Shown here: piece after piece, positions 7,691 through 14,882 of the stretch
Layout of the letters: each line of letters starts with the position of its first letter
Position numbering within the stretch: position 1 is the first letter of the stretch
From: Flagellimonas_A sp039592695
Lineage (GTDB): Bacteria; Bacteroidota; Bacteroidia; Flavobacteriales; Flavobacteriaceae
DNA length: 64,000 bases
Assembly (NCBI RefSeq): GCF_039592695.1
Contig: NZ_JBBUTK010000001.1
Span: 1,469,836-1,533,835 of the forward strand
Direction of reading: 5' to 3'
The notes under the pieces: generated by a model
Seen by the model: the letters and a program-made list of their open reading frames with translations, nothing else
What the model was told of the DNA's origin: nothing
Database searches by the model: none
Position numbers and translations under genes: made by a program

Positions 7691-7713
7691 AAAATTTCAC
7701 CCACACCGCTATT

Positions 7714-7746
7714 TAAAAAGAAAAGCGGGCCTTATCGAAGGCCCGC
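7714..7746 (-). terminator. Intrinsic terminator after the 7775 barrel gene
   Basis: Perfect 9-bp stem GCGGGCCTT (7725-7733) / AAGGCCCGC (7738-7746), 4-base loop, followed on the minus strand by a T-rich tract (7714-7724). Confidence 0.85.
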
Positions 7747-7774
7747 CCACTCATTTTTTATGATAAAACTGGTA

Positions 7775-8290
7775 TTAAAAACCAAAAAGCACCCCTAAAG
7801 TCGCAGTGCTCCATGTACCGCCATCAAGTTCAATGCCTGTGTATGAGCCAGTAATCTCTGTACCACGGCCAATGTTGAAGGCCACTATCGGGCGATAGTA
7901 AAATCCACTATCGGTATCTTCTGAAACGCCAACAGCATATCCCACGTCAGCACCAAAATTCAATCTGCTCCTCACATGGGGAAAAACACGAACAAGTCCC
8001 GCAACTGGCAAGAACTGTACATTATCAAAATTTGATTGCACGGCCAGGTCATCAGTTTCTAAAAAGGCGTTTGTAAACCCGGTAGCCAAGCCAATATCGA
8101 ACACTTTTGAAACCCCATAATGATACGCTGCATCCAACCCCAAGCTGAACTTGGCAATCTCGGAGGCATCGCCGACAGGAAGCCCGCCATTGATACCAAA
8201 CTTGAATTTGTCACGATCGGTATTGTTCTGTGCCTGTATCTTTACGGCCAGCCCTAACAGAAGAATGATAAGAATAGTTGCTTTCTTCAT
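7775..8290 (-). CDS. Outer-membrane beta-barrel protein, paralog of the next gene upstream
   Basis: 171 residues with signal peptide (KKATILIILLLGLAVKIQAQ). Mature strands: KFGINGGLPVGDAS, FSLGLDAAYHYGV, DIGLATGFTNAF, LNFGADVGYAVGVS, FYYRPIVAFNIG, TEITGSYTGIELDGGTWS, and terminal LGVLFGF ending in Phe, the usual barrel-assembly signal. It is very similar along its whole length to the 8460 protein (LPVGDA, FSLGLDA, ATGFTNAF, VGYAVG, DGGTWST and LGVLFG are shared), so the two arose by tandem duplication. Function unknown. Confidence 0.86.
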   Translation of the reverse strand: MKKATILIILLLGLAVKIQAQNNTDRDKFKFGINGGLPVGDASEIAKFSLGLDAAYHYGVSKVFDIGLATGFTNAFLETDDLAVQSNFDNVQFLPVAGLVRVFPHVRSRLNFGADVGYAVGVSEDTDSGFYYRPIVAFNIGRGTEITGSYTGIELDGGTWSTATLGVLFGF

Positions 8291-8407
8291 TTTTTATTGG
8301 TTTGTTGCATTTAGGCTGCAAGCACGGGTTTTTGATGGTATTCAAATAATTTTAGTTGTGATTGGCAAAAAAGGAGTTGTGAAAACTCCTTCCAATAACA
8401 TAAGGGT

Positions 8408-8437
8408 AAAAAAAAGCGGAAGCCTAAAGGCTTCCGC
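8408..8437 (-). terminator. Intrinsic terminator after the 8460 barrel gene
   Basis: Perfect 9-bp stem GCGGAAGCC (8416-8424) / GGCTTCCGC (8429-8437), loop TAAA, followed by eight T on the minus strand (8408-8415). Confidence 0.9.
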
Positions 8438-8459
8438 ATCATTATTCATATAACTATTT

Positions 8460-8969
8460 CTAAAGGCCAAACAAAACGCCCAAGGCTATGGTACTCCATG
8501 TACCACCATCAAGTGAAATACCAGTATATGATAGATTCAGTTCAGTGTTTCCACCAATTTTATAACCCACTCCAGGTCTATAATAGAATCCTCCATCATT
8601 TCCATCACTGATACCGACGGCATAACCCAAATCAGCACCAATACTGAAGTCTTCTGAAGCATTAAATTTACCTGAAGCCGCAATCGGCAAGAATTGAACG
8701 TCTTCAAATTCAACTTCCAATTCAAATCCATCTTCAGAGATGGTTTCCGTTTTGCCGAACGCATTGGTAAATCCTGTCGCCACACCAGCGTAGAAAGTAT
8801 CTGATATTTCCCAGTGATACTTGGCATCAAGACCAAGACTGAAGCTTGAGATATCGCCAGCATCACCAACGGGTAGGGCAACATTGGCACCAAGTTTAAA
8901 TCCTTCCTGTGCATTAACAAGACCAATGGTAAATAAACCTATGGCAAAAGCCATTATTACTTTTTTCAT
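8460..8969 (-). CDS. Outer-membrane beta-barrel protein
   Basis: 169 residues from the ATG at 8969; a longer in-frame reading to 9155 would overlap xerD and has no signal, so it is rejected. Signal peptide KKVIMAFAIGLFTIGLVNAQ, then strands FKLGANVALPVGDAG, FSLGLDAKYHWEI, YAGVATGFTNAF, FSIGADLGYAVGIS, FYYRPGVGYKIG, LNLSYTGISLDGGTWS, and terminal LGVLFGL. Close paralog of the 7775 protein. Each of the four barrel genes in this array has its own -7 element or terminator, so they look independently expressed rather than an operon. Confidence 0.86.
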   Translation of the reverse strand: MKKVIMAFAIGLFTIGLVNAQEGFKLGANVALPVGDAGDISSFSLGLDAKYHWEISDTFYAGVATGFTNAFGKTETISEDGFELEVEFEDVQFLPIAASGKFNASEDFSIGADLGYAVGISDGNDGGFYYRPGVGYKIGGNTELNLSYTGISLDGGTWSTIALGVLFGL

Positions 8970-8999
8970 GTTTTTGTGTTTTAATTTTTTTTGATGGCC

Positions 9000-9007
9000 C
9001 AAACATA
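9000..9007 (-). promoter_or_regulatory. -7 promoter element of the 8460 barrel gene
   Basis: The minus strand reads TATGTTTG, 30 bases before the ATG at 8969; the same distance as in the 6264 and similar to the 7068 paralogs. Confidence 0.45.
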
Positions 9008-9124
9008 CCTTATCGCATCTTGCGGCTAATAAAATAGTTGTCAAATTGTAAGAAAACGTTGTCAGAAATAGCATTTTTGATATGTAAACCCAAACTATTC
9101 GTATGGTTTGTGCACTTGTAAACT

Positions 9125-9132
9125 TATCTTTA
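9125..9132 (+). promoter_or_regulatory. -7-like element four bases before the xerD start
   Basis: TATCTTTA lies at 9125-9132 and the xerD ATG begins at 9137. If used, transcription would begin at or inside the start codon (leaderless mRNA). Confidence 0.4.
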
Positions 9133-9136
9133 AACC

Positions 9137-10033
9137 ATGAACTGGCCCCAAGCACTTCAAGATTATCAGGTATATCTCAAGATTGAGCGTGGACTTTCAG
9201 CCAACTCCATCAAAAATTATTCATACGACCTACAAAAACTTATTGATTTTCTTGAGGAAAAAGATTTGCAAGCCTCACCCATTGTCATTGAAAAAGACTA
9301 TTTGCAGCAATTCATCTACGAAACCGCAAAACAGGTCAAGCCCAGGTCACAGGCCAGAATCGTCTCTGGCCTGAAAAGTTTTTTCAATTATCTGGTCTTT
9401 GAAAACTATCGGGAGGACAATCCGATGGATTTGATCGAAACCCCAAAGATTGGGCGAAAACTGCCAGACACACTTTCTACCGATGAAATCAATGATCTCA
9501 TAGCCGCCATCGACCTTTCAAAACCTCAAGGCGAGCGCAACCGTGCCATATTGGAGACATTATATGGCTGTGGCCTACGCGTGTCAGAACTGATTGGTCT
9601 TCGCCTATCGGATTTATTTTTTGATGAGGATTTCATCCGTATAACCGGAAAAGGCAATAAACAACGCTTTGTACCCATTGGTGAAGTGACCAAAAAATAT
9701 ATCAACATCTACAGGCACGAAGTACGCAATCATCTGAAACCGCAAAAAGAAAGTGAAGACGTTTTGTTTTTGAACCGACGGGGCAAACAATTGACCCGTG
9801 CCATGGTGTTCACCATCATCAAAAGATTGGCCGAAAAGATTGGATTGAAGAAAAATATCAGTCCACATACCTTTCGTCACTCGTTTGCCACCCATTTATT
9901 GGAAAACGGTGCGGATTTGCGTGCCATTCAACAAATGTTGGGCCACGAGAGCATCACCACCACCGAGGTGTATGTACATGTTGACCGCACGCATTTGGCA
10001 AAAACGCTTAGGGATTTTCACCCACGAAATTAA
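9137..10033 (+). CDS. xerD: Site-specific tyrosine recombinase XerD
   Basis: 298 residues, the standard XerC/D length. It resolves chromosome dimers at dif together with a partner and the FtsK translocase. N-terminal SAM-like core-binding domain at residues 5-90 (YLKIERGLSANSIKNYSYDL) and C-terminal catalytic domain with all active-site residues: Arg148 (GCGLRVSEL), Lys172 (GKGNKQR), His244 and Arg247 (HTFRHSFATHLL), His270 (LGHES) and the nucleophile Tyr279 (TEVYVHVD). No flanking integrase-type mobile element is seen, which supports a housekeeping role. Divergent from the barrel array. XerC versus XerD cannot be separated with certainty from motifs. Confidence 0.93.
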   Translation: MNWPQALQDYQVYLKIERGLSANSIKNYSYDLQKLIDFLEEKDLQASPIVIEKDYLQQFIYETAKQVKPRSQARIVSGLKSFFNYLVFENYREDNPMDLIETPKIGRKLPDTLSTDEINDLIAAIDLSKPQGERNRAILETLYGCGLRVSELIGLRLSDLFFDEDFIRITGKGNKQRFVPIGEVTKKYINIYRHEVRNHLKPQKESEDVLFLNRRGKQLTRAMVFTIIKRLAEKIGLKKNISPHTFRHSFATHLLENGADLRAIQQMLGHESITTTEVYVHVDRTHLAKTLRDFHPRN

Positions 10034-10036
10034 GTC

Positions 10037-10546
10037 TTAGAACTTCCATTTTGAACCCAGGTATAGTGCCCCTTTGCCATCTGGATTACTAAATCCCTGT
10101 GGCGCAAATTTAGGAGTGTTGAGAAGTTGTCTGAATCCAGCTTGAATAAACATATCTTCTTTGGGCTCATATTCAATTTCAATAAGAATCTCTTTTCTTG
10201 CTGAATCACCTCTAGGATTAATCATATTTATTCCGTTTCTCATGGAAGTAAAATCCCATTCGTATTGAATCCCACCTACTCCGTATAATTTCTTTGCAAT
10301 TTTCTTTCTAAGAACCAATTGACTTCGAAAAATTTCAAAAGCAGGGGTCTTTTCATTGAAACCCCTCAGAATGATATCGGTCGATGGATTCAAGGGATAA
10401 CTTACCGAAAAATTGCCAAAATCATATTTCTCATCAGCGAAATCATAGCCAAAACTCTCAACAGTAATAGGTTTTGGTTCTTGACTATAACCTTGAAATA
10501 CAAAAAGGATGAAAATAAACGCTATGCATAATTGTATCGGCCTCAA
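10037..10546 (-). CDS. Exported hypothetical protein, probably a small outer-membrane barrel
   Basis: 169 residues; signal peptide MRPIQLCIAFIFILFVFQGYSQ. The mature protein has alternating strand-like segments (FGNFSVSYPL, TDIILRGFNE, LYGVGGIQYEWDF, EILIEIEYEP, MFIQAGFRQLL) and ends ALYLGSKWKF with terminal Phe, typical of outer-membrane barrels. I do not recognise the family. It converges on xerD with a 3-base gap. Upstream, the 249-base gap to the NADH dehydrogenase gene is dominated by a large inverted repeat. Confidence 0.72.
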   Translation of the reverse strand: MRPIQLCIAFIFILFVFQGYSQEPKPITVESFGYDFADEKYDFGNFSVSYPLNPSTDIILRGFNEKTPAFEIFRSQLVLRKKIAKKLYGVGGIQYEWDFTSMRNGINMINPRGDSARKEILIEIEYEPKEDMFIQAGFRQLLNTPKFAPQGFSNPDGKGALYLGSKWKF

Positions 10547-10639
10547 AGCGGTAATTTGACCTTTAAGTTAAGAACTAAACAATGATGCCCAGCTGGATTT
10601 AGACAAATTTAACAGCAACGAAACTGCTTATTTTAACGT

Positions 10640-10791
10640 GAATAATGGATAAGCCATCCGAAGCCGGAAATTATATTTCCCTGACCCTGAAGGGTAATAA
10701 TTTCCTGAATTTCAGATATTTTTTGAGGATTTTTCTTCCCTTCAGGGTATGGGGAAAAGAAAAATCAGACGATTTCGCTTATCCATCATTC
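10640..10791. repeat. 152-base imperfect inverted repeat (MITE-like or large hairpin)
   Basis: The ends 10640-10654 and 10777-10791 are 15-base inverted repeats with one mismatch (GAATAATGGATAAGC versus GAATGATGGATAAGC). Further in, ACCCTGAAGGG at 10685-10695 pairs with the complementary CCCTTCAGGGT around 10738-10748. The arms extend about 65 bases each with a diverged middle. It starts 5 bases before the 3' end of ndh (minus strand), so it could fold as a hairpin at the end of that transcript. No transposase gene, no obvious target duplication. Confidence 0.6.
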
Positions 10792-10795
10792 AAAG

Positions 10796-12085
10796 TTATT
10801 TAGAAGTCTGATATTGCTTTTTAAAAGGTCGGATGATCAATCTGGCCTCTCGGTCAAATTTGATGTAATTGTAGACCCAGTTGATAAACACCACCACTCG
10901 GTTTCTAAAGCCGATCAAAAAGAAAAGGTGTACAAACATCCAAACAAACCAGGCAAAAACCCCTTGAAATTTGAACCGTTTTAAATCGGCCACGGCTTTG
11001 TTGCGGCCTATGGTGGCCATACTGCCCTTATCGTGATATTCAAAGGCTTTCAATTTTTTTCCTTCAAGCATTCGTACCAGATTGTCACCCAAATTATCGC
11101 CCTGTTGCATGGCCGGCTGTGCCATCATCGGATGCCCTTTTGGATGTTTCTCAGTACTCATACAGGCCACATCACCAATAGCAAAGATGTGTTCAAAACC
11201 TTCCACCTGATGGTACGGGTTCACTTTCAGACGGTGGCCAAAAGTACAGAGCTCTGTCGCATCCAACCCTTTTACAGAAGCAGCCTTGACACCAGCTGCC
11301 CACACCACGGTTGCCGTTTCAAAAGAAACATCCCTGTCAGTGGTCACCAAATTGCCATCATAGCCGGTCACCCTGATATTTTTCCAAACGTTAACCCCCA
11401 AGCCTTCCAGAAAATCCTCAGCCTTTTTTGAGGCGATTTCACTCATGGCGGGCAACAATCTATCCCCGCCCTGCACCAAATTGATCTGTGCCCTTCGCGT
11501 ATCAAGATCGGGGTAATCTTTGGGAAGAATCCCTTTTTTGATTTCTGCCAGTGCACCAGCCAGTTCAACTCCCGTTGGGCCACCGCCCACAATCACAAAG
11601 TTCATCAGCGCATCGCGATCGTGAAGGTCGTCGGTCAACAAGGCCTGTTCGAAGTTTTCAAGAATAAGGCTACGAAGATTCAACGATTGTGGAATCGTCT
11701 TCATGGCCATACTGTTTTTTTCGATGGATTCATTGCCAAAAAAATTCGTCTCTGAACCCGTCGCCACGACCAGATAGTCAAATTTCAAATCCCCGATGTT
11801 GGTGCTGACCAGATTTTTTTCGATATCAACATTCAAAACCTCGGCCAAACGGAAGTAAAAATTGGGGTAGCCCTGTAACACTTTTCGTATGGGATATGCT
11901 ATGGAGTCAGGTTCCAATCCTCCTGTGGAAACTTGATACAAAAGCGGTTGAAATGTGTGATAGTTATGTCGGTCAAGAAGAACGACCTGTAACTCTTTCT
12001 TGCTCAGTTTTTTGGCAAGGGAGATGCCTCCGAAACCCCCACCAATAATCACAACTCTGGGAAAACTCGATTGTGGTATGTTCAT
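10796..12085 (-). CDS. ndh: Type II NADH:quinone oxidoreductase (NDH-2)
   Basis: 429 residues. A two-dinucleotide-binding flavoprotein: FAD motif VIIGGGFGGISLAKKL near residues 12-27, NADH motif VIVGGGPTGVELAGAL near 163-178, VWAAGVKA, and FAIGDVA with MAQPAMQQG typical of NDH-2. The last 70 residues include a hydrophobic/amphipathic stretch (FAWFVWMFVHLFFLIGFRNRVVVFINWVYNYI region) that anchors it to the inner face of the membrane. It oxidises NADH and reduces menaquinone without pumping protons. A TAnnTTTG element lies 18 bases upstream of the ATG. Single-gene unit. Confidence 0.92.
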   Translation of the reverse strand: MNIPQSSFPRVVIIGGGFGGISLAKKLSKKELQVVLLDRHNYHTFQPLLYQVSTGGLEPDSIAYPIRKVLQGYPNFYFRLAEVLNVDIEKNLVSTNIGDLKFDYLVVATGSETNFFGNESIEKNSMAMKTIPQSLNLRSLILENFEQALLTDDLHDRDALMNFVIVGGGPTGVELAGALAEIKKGILPKDYPDLDTRRAQINLVQGGDRLLPAMSEIASKKAEDFLEGLGVNVWKNIRVTGYDGNLVTTDRDVSFETATVVWAAGVKAASVKGLDATELCTFGHRLKVNPYHQVEGFEHIFAIGDVACMSTEKHPKGHPMMAQPAMQQGDNLGDNLVRMLEGKKLKAFEYHDKGSMATIGRNKAVADLKRFKFQGVFAWFVWMFVHLFFLIGFRNRVVVFINWVYNYIKFDREARLIIRPFKKQYQTSK

Positions 12086-12103
12086 TAGCTATTGTTAGAA
12101 GTG

Positions 12104-12131
12104 CAAATTTACGATTTAACACAAGGGCAAA
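12104..12131 (-). promoter_or_regulatory. ndh: Promoter of ndh
   Basis: Minus strand: TTTG (12128-12131), 16 bases, TAAATTTG (12104-12111). The -7 matches the consensus exactly; spacing is shorter than the usual 19. Confidence 0.45.
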
Positions 12132-12165
12132 ACGCATTTTCGCCAACAGATTTTAGTATATTCGA

Positions 12166-13614
12166 ATGACAACCAAAATGAGTACCATGCACAAATTTAT
12201 TACAACCACAGTCTTCACTTTGTTGGCCATTTGGTCAATCACCGCACAAAGCAATAAAAAAGAAGTTCTCGAACGGCTTGACACAAAAAAAGAACAATAT
12301 GCTTCAATAGCCCTTAAAATCTGGGATTTGGCAGAAATGGGCTATTTAGAGGAAAAAAGCGCTGCCCTTCTTCAAAAAACGCTGTCAGAACAAGGGTTTT
12401 CCATTAAAAAAGGAGTTGCTGAAATTCCCACGGCCTTCATTGCGGAATACGGATCAGGATACCCTGTGATTGCCATTCTGGGCGAGTTTGACGCCCTGCC
12501 GGGACTTTCCCAAGAAGCGGTGCCCGAGAAAAAATCTGCAGGCGGGGAAGCTGGTCATGCCTGTGGGCATCATTTATTCGGAACGGCATCTACGGCAGCG
12601 GCAATTGCCGTAAAGGATTGGATGACCAAAACCAACCAGCAAGGTACCATCCGTTTTTATGGATGCCCAGCGGAAGAAGGCGGTGGTGCCAAAGTCTACA
12701 TGGCCCGTGAAGGACTTTTTGATGATGTTGACGTGGCATTGCATTGGCATCCAGGTTCGCAAAATGCTGCAAGTGCTGCAGCAGCCTTGGCGAATATCTC
12801 GGCCAAGTTTCGATTTCATGGCATTTCTGCACATGCCGCCGGAGCACCCCAAATGGGCCGGTCGTCATTGGATGGTGTTGAAGCCATGAATATGATGGTC
12901 AACATGATGCGTGAACACATTCCCCAAGAAGCCCGTATTCATTATGTCATCACCGATGGGGGAAAAGCTCCGAATGTGGTACCCGATTTTGCAGAGGTCT
13001 ATTATTATGCCCGTCACAATCGTCGTGACGTCGTCAGAAACATCTTTGAACGCATTGTTAAGGCTGCGGAAGGGGCCGCCATGGGTACAGGCACCACCAT
13101 GGATTATGAATTGGTCAACGGCGTTCATGAACTACTGCCCAACCTTACCCTGCAACAGTTGGTGCACGATAACCTTTCAAAGATTGGTGGCATCACCTAT
13201 TCTGAAGAAGAGAGAAAGTTTGCAGACCAAATCGCTGTGAGCTTAGGGCAAGAAAATGCCAACGAAGAACGGGCAAAAAGTGTACAGCCCTATAAAGAAG
13301 AAGCCCGTGCTTATGGTTCGACCGATGTGGGTGATGTCAGTTTCGTCGTGCCCACCGTTGGTTTCAGCACCGCAACATGGGTGCCCGGCACTCCTGCCCA
13401 TAGCTGGCAGGCCGTTGCCGCCGGGGGTACTTCCATCGGTGTGAAAGGCATGATGGTCGCTGCAAAAACCTTGACCGCCACTGCCATTGATTTGTTTCAA
13501 AAAACAGATTTGGTAAAAAAGGCCAAAACGGAGTTTGAAGAACGAAGGGGTTCAGATTTCGCGTATCAGCCATTGTTGGGAGATCGTCCGCCAGCGTTGG
13601 ATTATCGAAAGTAA
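12166..13614 (+). CDS. M20-family amidohydrolase, exported (AbgB-like)
   Basis: 482 residues. Residues 8-28 form a signal peptide (HKFITTTVFTLLAIWSITAQ), so the mature enzyme is periplasmic or surface-exposed. Metal/catalytic motifs: GEFDALPG (107-114), HACGHH (131-136), PAEEGGGAK (168-176), LHWHPGS, and the dimerisation-lid region SAHAAGAPQMGRSSLDGVE. These match aminobenzoyl-glutamate hydrolase subunit B (AbgB) and related M20D amidohydrolases that cleave N-acyl or peptide-like amides. Three in-frame Met codons (12166, 12178, 12187) are possible; the -7-like TATATTCG at 12157-12164 makes one of the later ones at least as likely. Substrate unknown. Confidence 0.88.
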   Translation: MTTKMSTMHKFITTTVFTLLAIWSITAQSNKKEVLERLDTKKEQYASIALKIWDLAEMGYLEEKSAALLQKTLSEQGFSIKKGVAEIPTAFIAEYGSGYPVIAILGEFDALPGLSQEAVPEKKSAGGEAGHACGHHLFGTASTAAAIAVKDWMTKTNQQGTIRFYGCPAEEGGGAKVYMAREGLFDDVDVALHWHPGSQNAASAAAALANISAKFRFHGISAHAAGAPQMGRSSLDGVEAMNMMVNMMREHIPQEARIHYVITDGGKAPNVVPDFAEVYYYARHNRRDVVRNIFERIVKAAEGAAMGTGTTMDYELVNGVHELLPNLTLQQLVHDNLSKIGGITYSEEERKFADQIAVSLGQENANEERAKSVQPYKEEARAYGSTDVGDVSFVVPTVGFSTATWVPGTPAHSWQAVAAGGTSIGVKGMMVAAKTLTATAIDLFQKTDLVKKAKTEFEERRGSDFAYQPLLGDRPPALDYRK

Positions 13615-13644
13615 TGGTAGAGTTTAGAAGAATAAATATTTTCG

Positions 13645-13679
13645 TTACCGCTTACTGTTCACCGGCTACCGACTACTGA
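13645..13679 (+). repeat. Degenerate 7-base repeat, five units
   Basis: TTACCGC, TTACTGT, TCACCGG, CTACCGA, CTACTGA run without gaps (5 x 7 = 35 bases) between the M20 gene and the sigma-factor gene. Consensus about YTACCGA. Confidence 0.55.
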
Positions 13680-13737
13680 AATGTAACAAAAACACCATTT
13701 TCACTACCAATAGAACAACCAATCTACCAACTGATAC

Positions 13738-14232
13738 GTGACCAAAGAACTGGAACATCGTTTTGTGACCGAGCTTGAGAACAACCAAAATATTGTTCAT
13801 AAGGTCTGTAGCCTGTATACCAACAACCGTGATGCACACAATGACCTGTTTCAAGAGATAACGATTCAACTTTGGAAAGCCTATCCGAAATTTCGGGGCG
13901 ACTCAAAGTTCAGTACTTGGATGTACCGCGTGGCCTTGAACACGGCGATTACCTTGTACCGAAAATCGAAAAGAAGGGTTCAGACCCAAGATTATGACTC
14001 CGTAATTTTCAAGATCAAAGCCGACGAATATGATGATACCCAAGAGCGGCAACTCAAATTGATGTATGATGCAGTGAGGCAATTGGGCGATATTGACAAG
14101 GCCTTGGTGTTCTTATACCTTGAGGATAAAGATTATACCGAAATTGCTGAAACACTGGGTATCACGGAGGTCAATGCGCGGGTCAAAATGAACCGTATCA
14201 AAAACAAACTAAGAACCATATTAAATCCGTAG
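13738..14232 (+). CDS. ECF-type RNA polymerase sigma factor
   Basis: 164 residues from a GTG start (no better ATG upstream). Region 2 covers about residues 20-90: DLFQEITIQLWKAYPKFRGDSKFSTWMYRVALNTA is the conserved region 2.1-2.4 core that binds core polymerase and the -10-like element. Region 4 covers about 108-162, with the helix-turn-helix DYTEIAETLGITEVNARVKMNRIK. A two-base gap separates it from a four-helix membrane protein that may be its anti-sigma partner. The target regulon is unknown; the adjacent repeat region upstream shows no obvious autoregulatory site. Confidence 0.94.
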   Translation: MTKELEHRFVTELENNQNIVHKVCSLYTNNRDAHNDLFQEITIQLWKAYPKFRGDSKFSTWMYRVALNTAITLYRKSKRRVQTQDYDSVIFKIKADEYDDTQERQLKLMYDAVRQLGDIDKALVFLYLEDKDYTEIAETLGITEVNARVKMNRIKNKLRTILNP

Positions 14233-14234
14233 AT

Positions 14235-14882
14235 ATGGCGATGGACGAACTGGAATTATTGAAAAAAGACTGGCAGAAAAAAGAAGGACATCTGCCAAAA
14301 CTCAGCTACGAGGAAATCTACAAGATGCTGAGAAAAAAATCGTCTTCAATTGTCAGGTGGATTTTCTACATCAGCATTATTGAATTTGTTTTTTGGATTG
14401 CCATCAATAGAATTCCGTTGGGTGATGAAGAAAGTAGACTGACAGACGGGGCATTTTCAAAAACGCTATTGGTATCACTAGAGGTTCTCAGCTATGTGAT
14501 CCTTGCCTATTTTATCTTCAAATTTTATAGCAACTACAAGAAAATAAGTGTCACAGACTCCGCGAGGGATTTGATGAAAAACATCATCATCACGCGAAAG
14601 ACCGTGATGACCTATGTCTGGATCAGCTTAGGCCTTTTTGCTGCATCCATGCTTTTGGTGTTCATACAGGTGGTATTTTTTAATCCAAACTATTCAGAGG
14701 TCACAGAGCAAGTGGCACAGGCCAATAGCCCCATTCTAATGTGGATTTTGATTTTTCTGGCCCTGTTCGCAACCATCGCGATGTTTGTTGGGCTGCTCTG
14801 GCTATTCTATCGTTTGCTCTATGGAATATTGCTAAAACGCCTGCGGATGAATTATAAAGAGCTTAGAAATCTTGAGGTTTAG
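14235..14882 (+). CDS. Four-helix membrane protein, possible anti-sigma partner
   Basis: 215 residues; the first 35 are soluble and charged (ELELLKKDWQKKEGHLPKLSYEEIYKMLRKKS), followed by membrane segments at about 39-57, 79-99, 125-148 and 168-196. The soluble N-terminus plus membrane anchor, and its place two bases after an ECF sigma gene, suggest a membrane-bound regulator that binds the sigma factor. It has no recognisable zinc anti-sigma or FecR motif, so this is inferred from context only. Homologs in flavobacteria are often mislabelled beta-carotene monooxygenase. It overlaps the convergent acyltransferase gene by four bases. Confidence 0.75.
   Translation: MAMDELELLKKDWQKKEGHLPKLSYEEIYKMLRKKSSSIVRWIFYISIIEFVFWIAINRIPLGDEESRLTDGAFSKTLLVSLEVLSYVILAYFIFKFYSNYKKISVTDSARDLMKNIIITRKTVMTYVWISLGLFAASMLLVFIQVVFFNPNYSEVTEQVAQANSPILMWILIFLALFATIAMFVGLLWLFYRLLYGILLKRLRMNYKELRNLEV

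Noticed and set aside
8970..9155. N-terminal extension of the 8460 barrel gene
   Set aside because: Overlaps the xerD start and lies upstream of the signal peptide; a -7 element falls inside it.
9137..10033. Phage or transposon integrase
   Set aside because: Standard XerD length and all residues of the housekeeping recombinase; no att-like repeats or mobile genes next to it.
13645..13679. CRISPR-like array
   Set aside because: Units are 7 bases, degenerate and without spacers; no cas genes. No CRISPR array was seen anywhere in the window.
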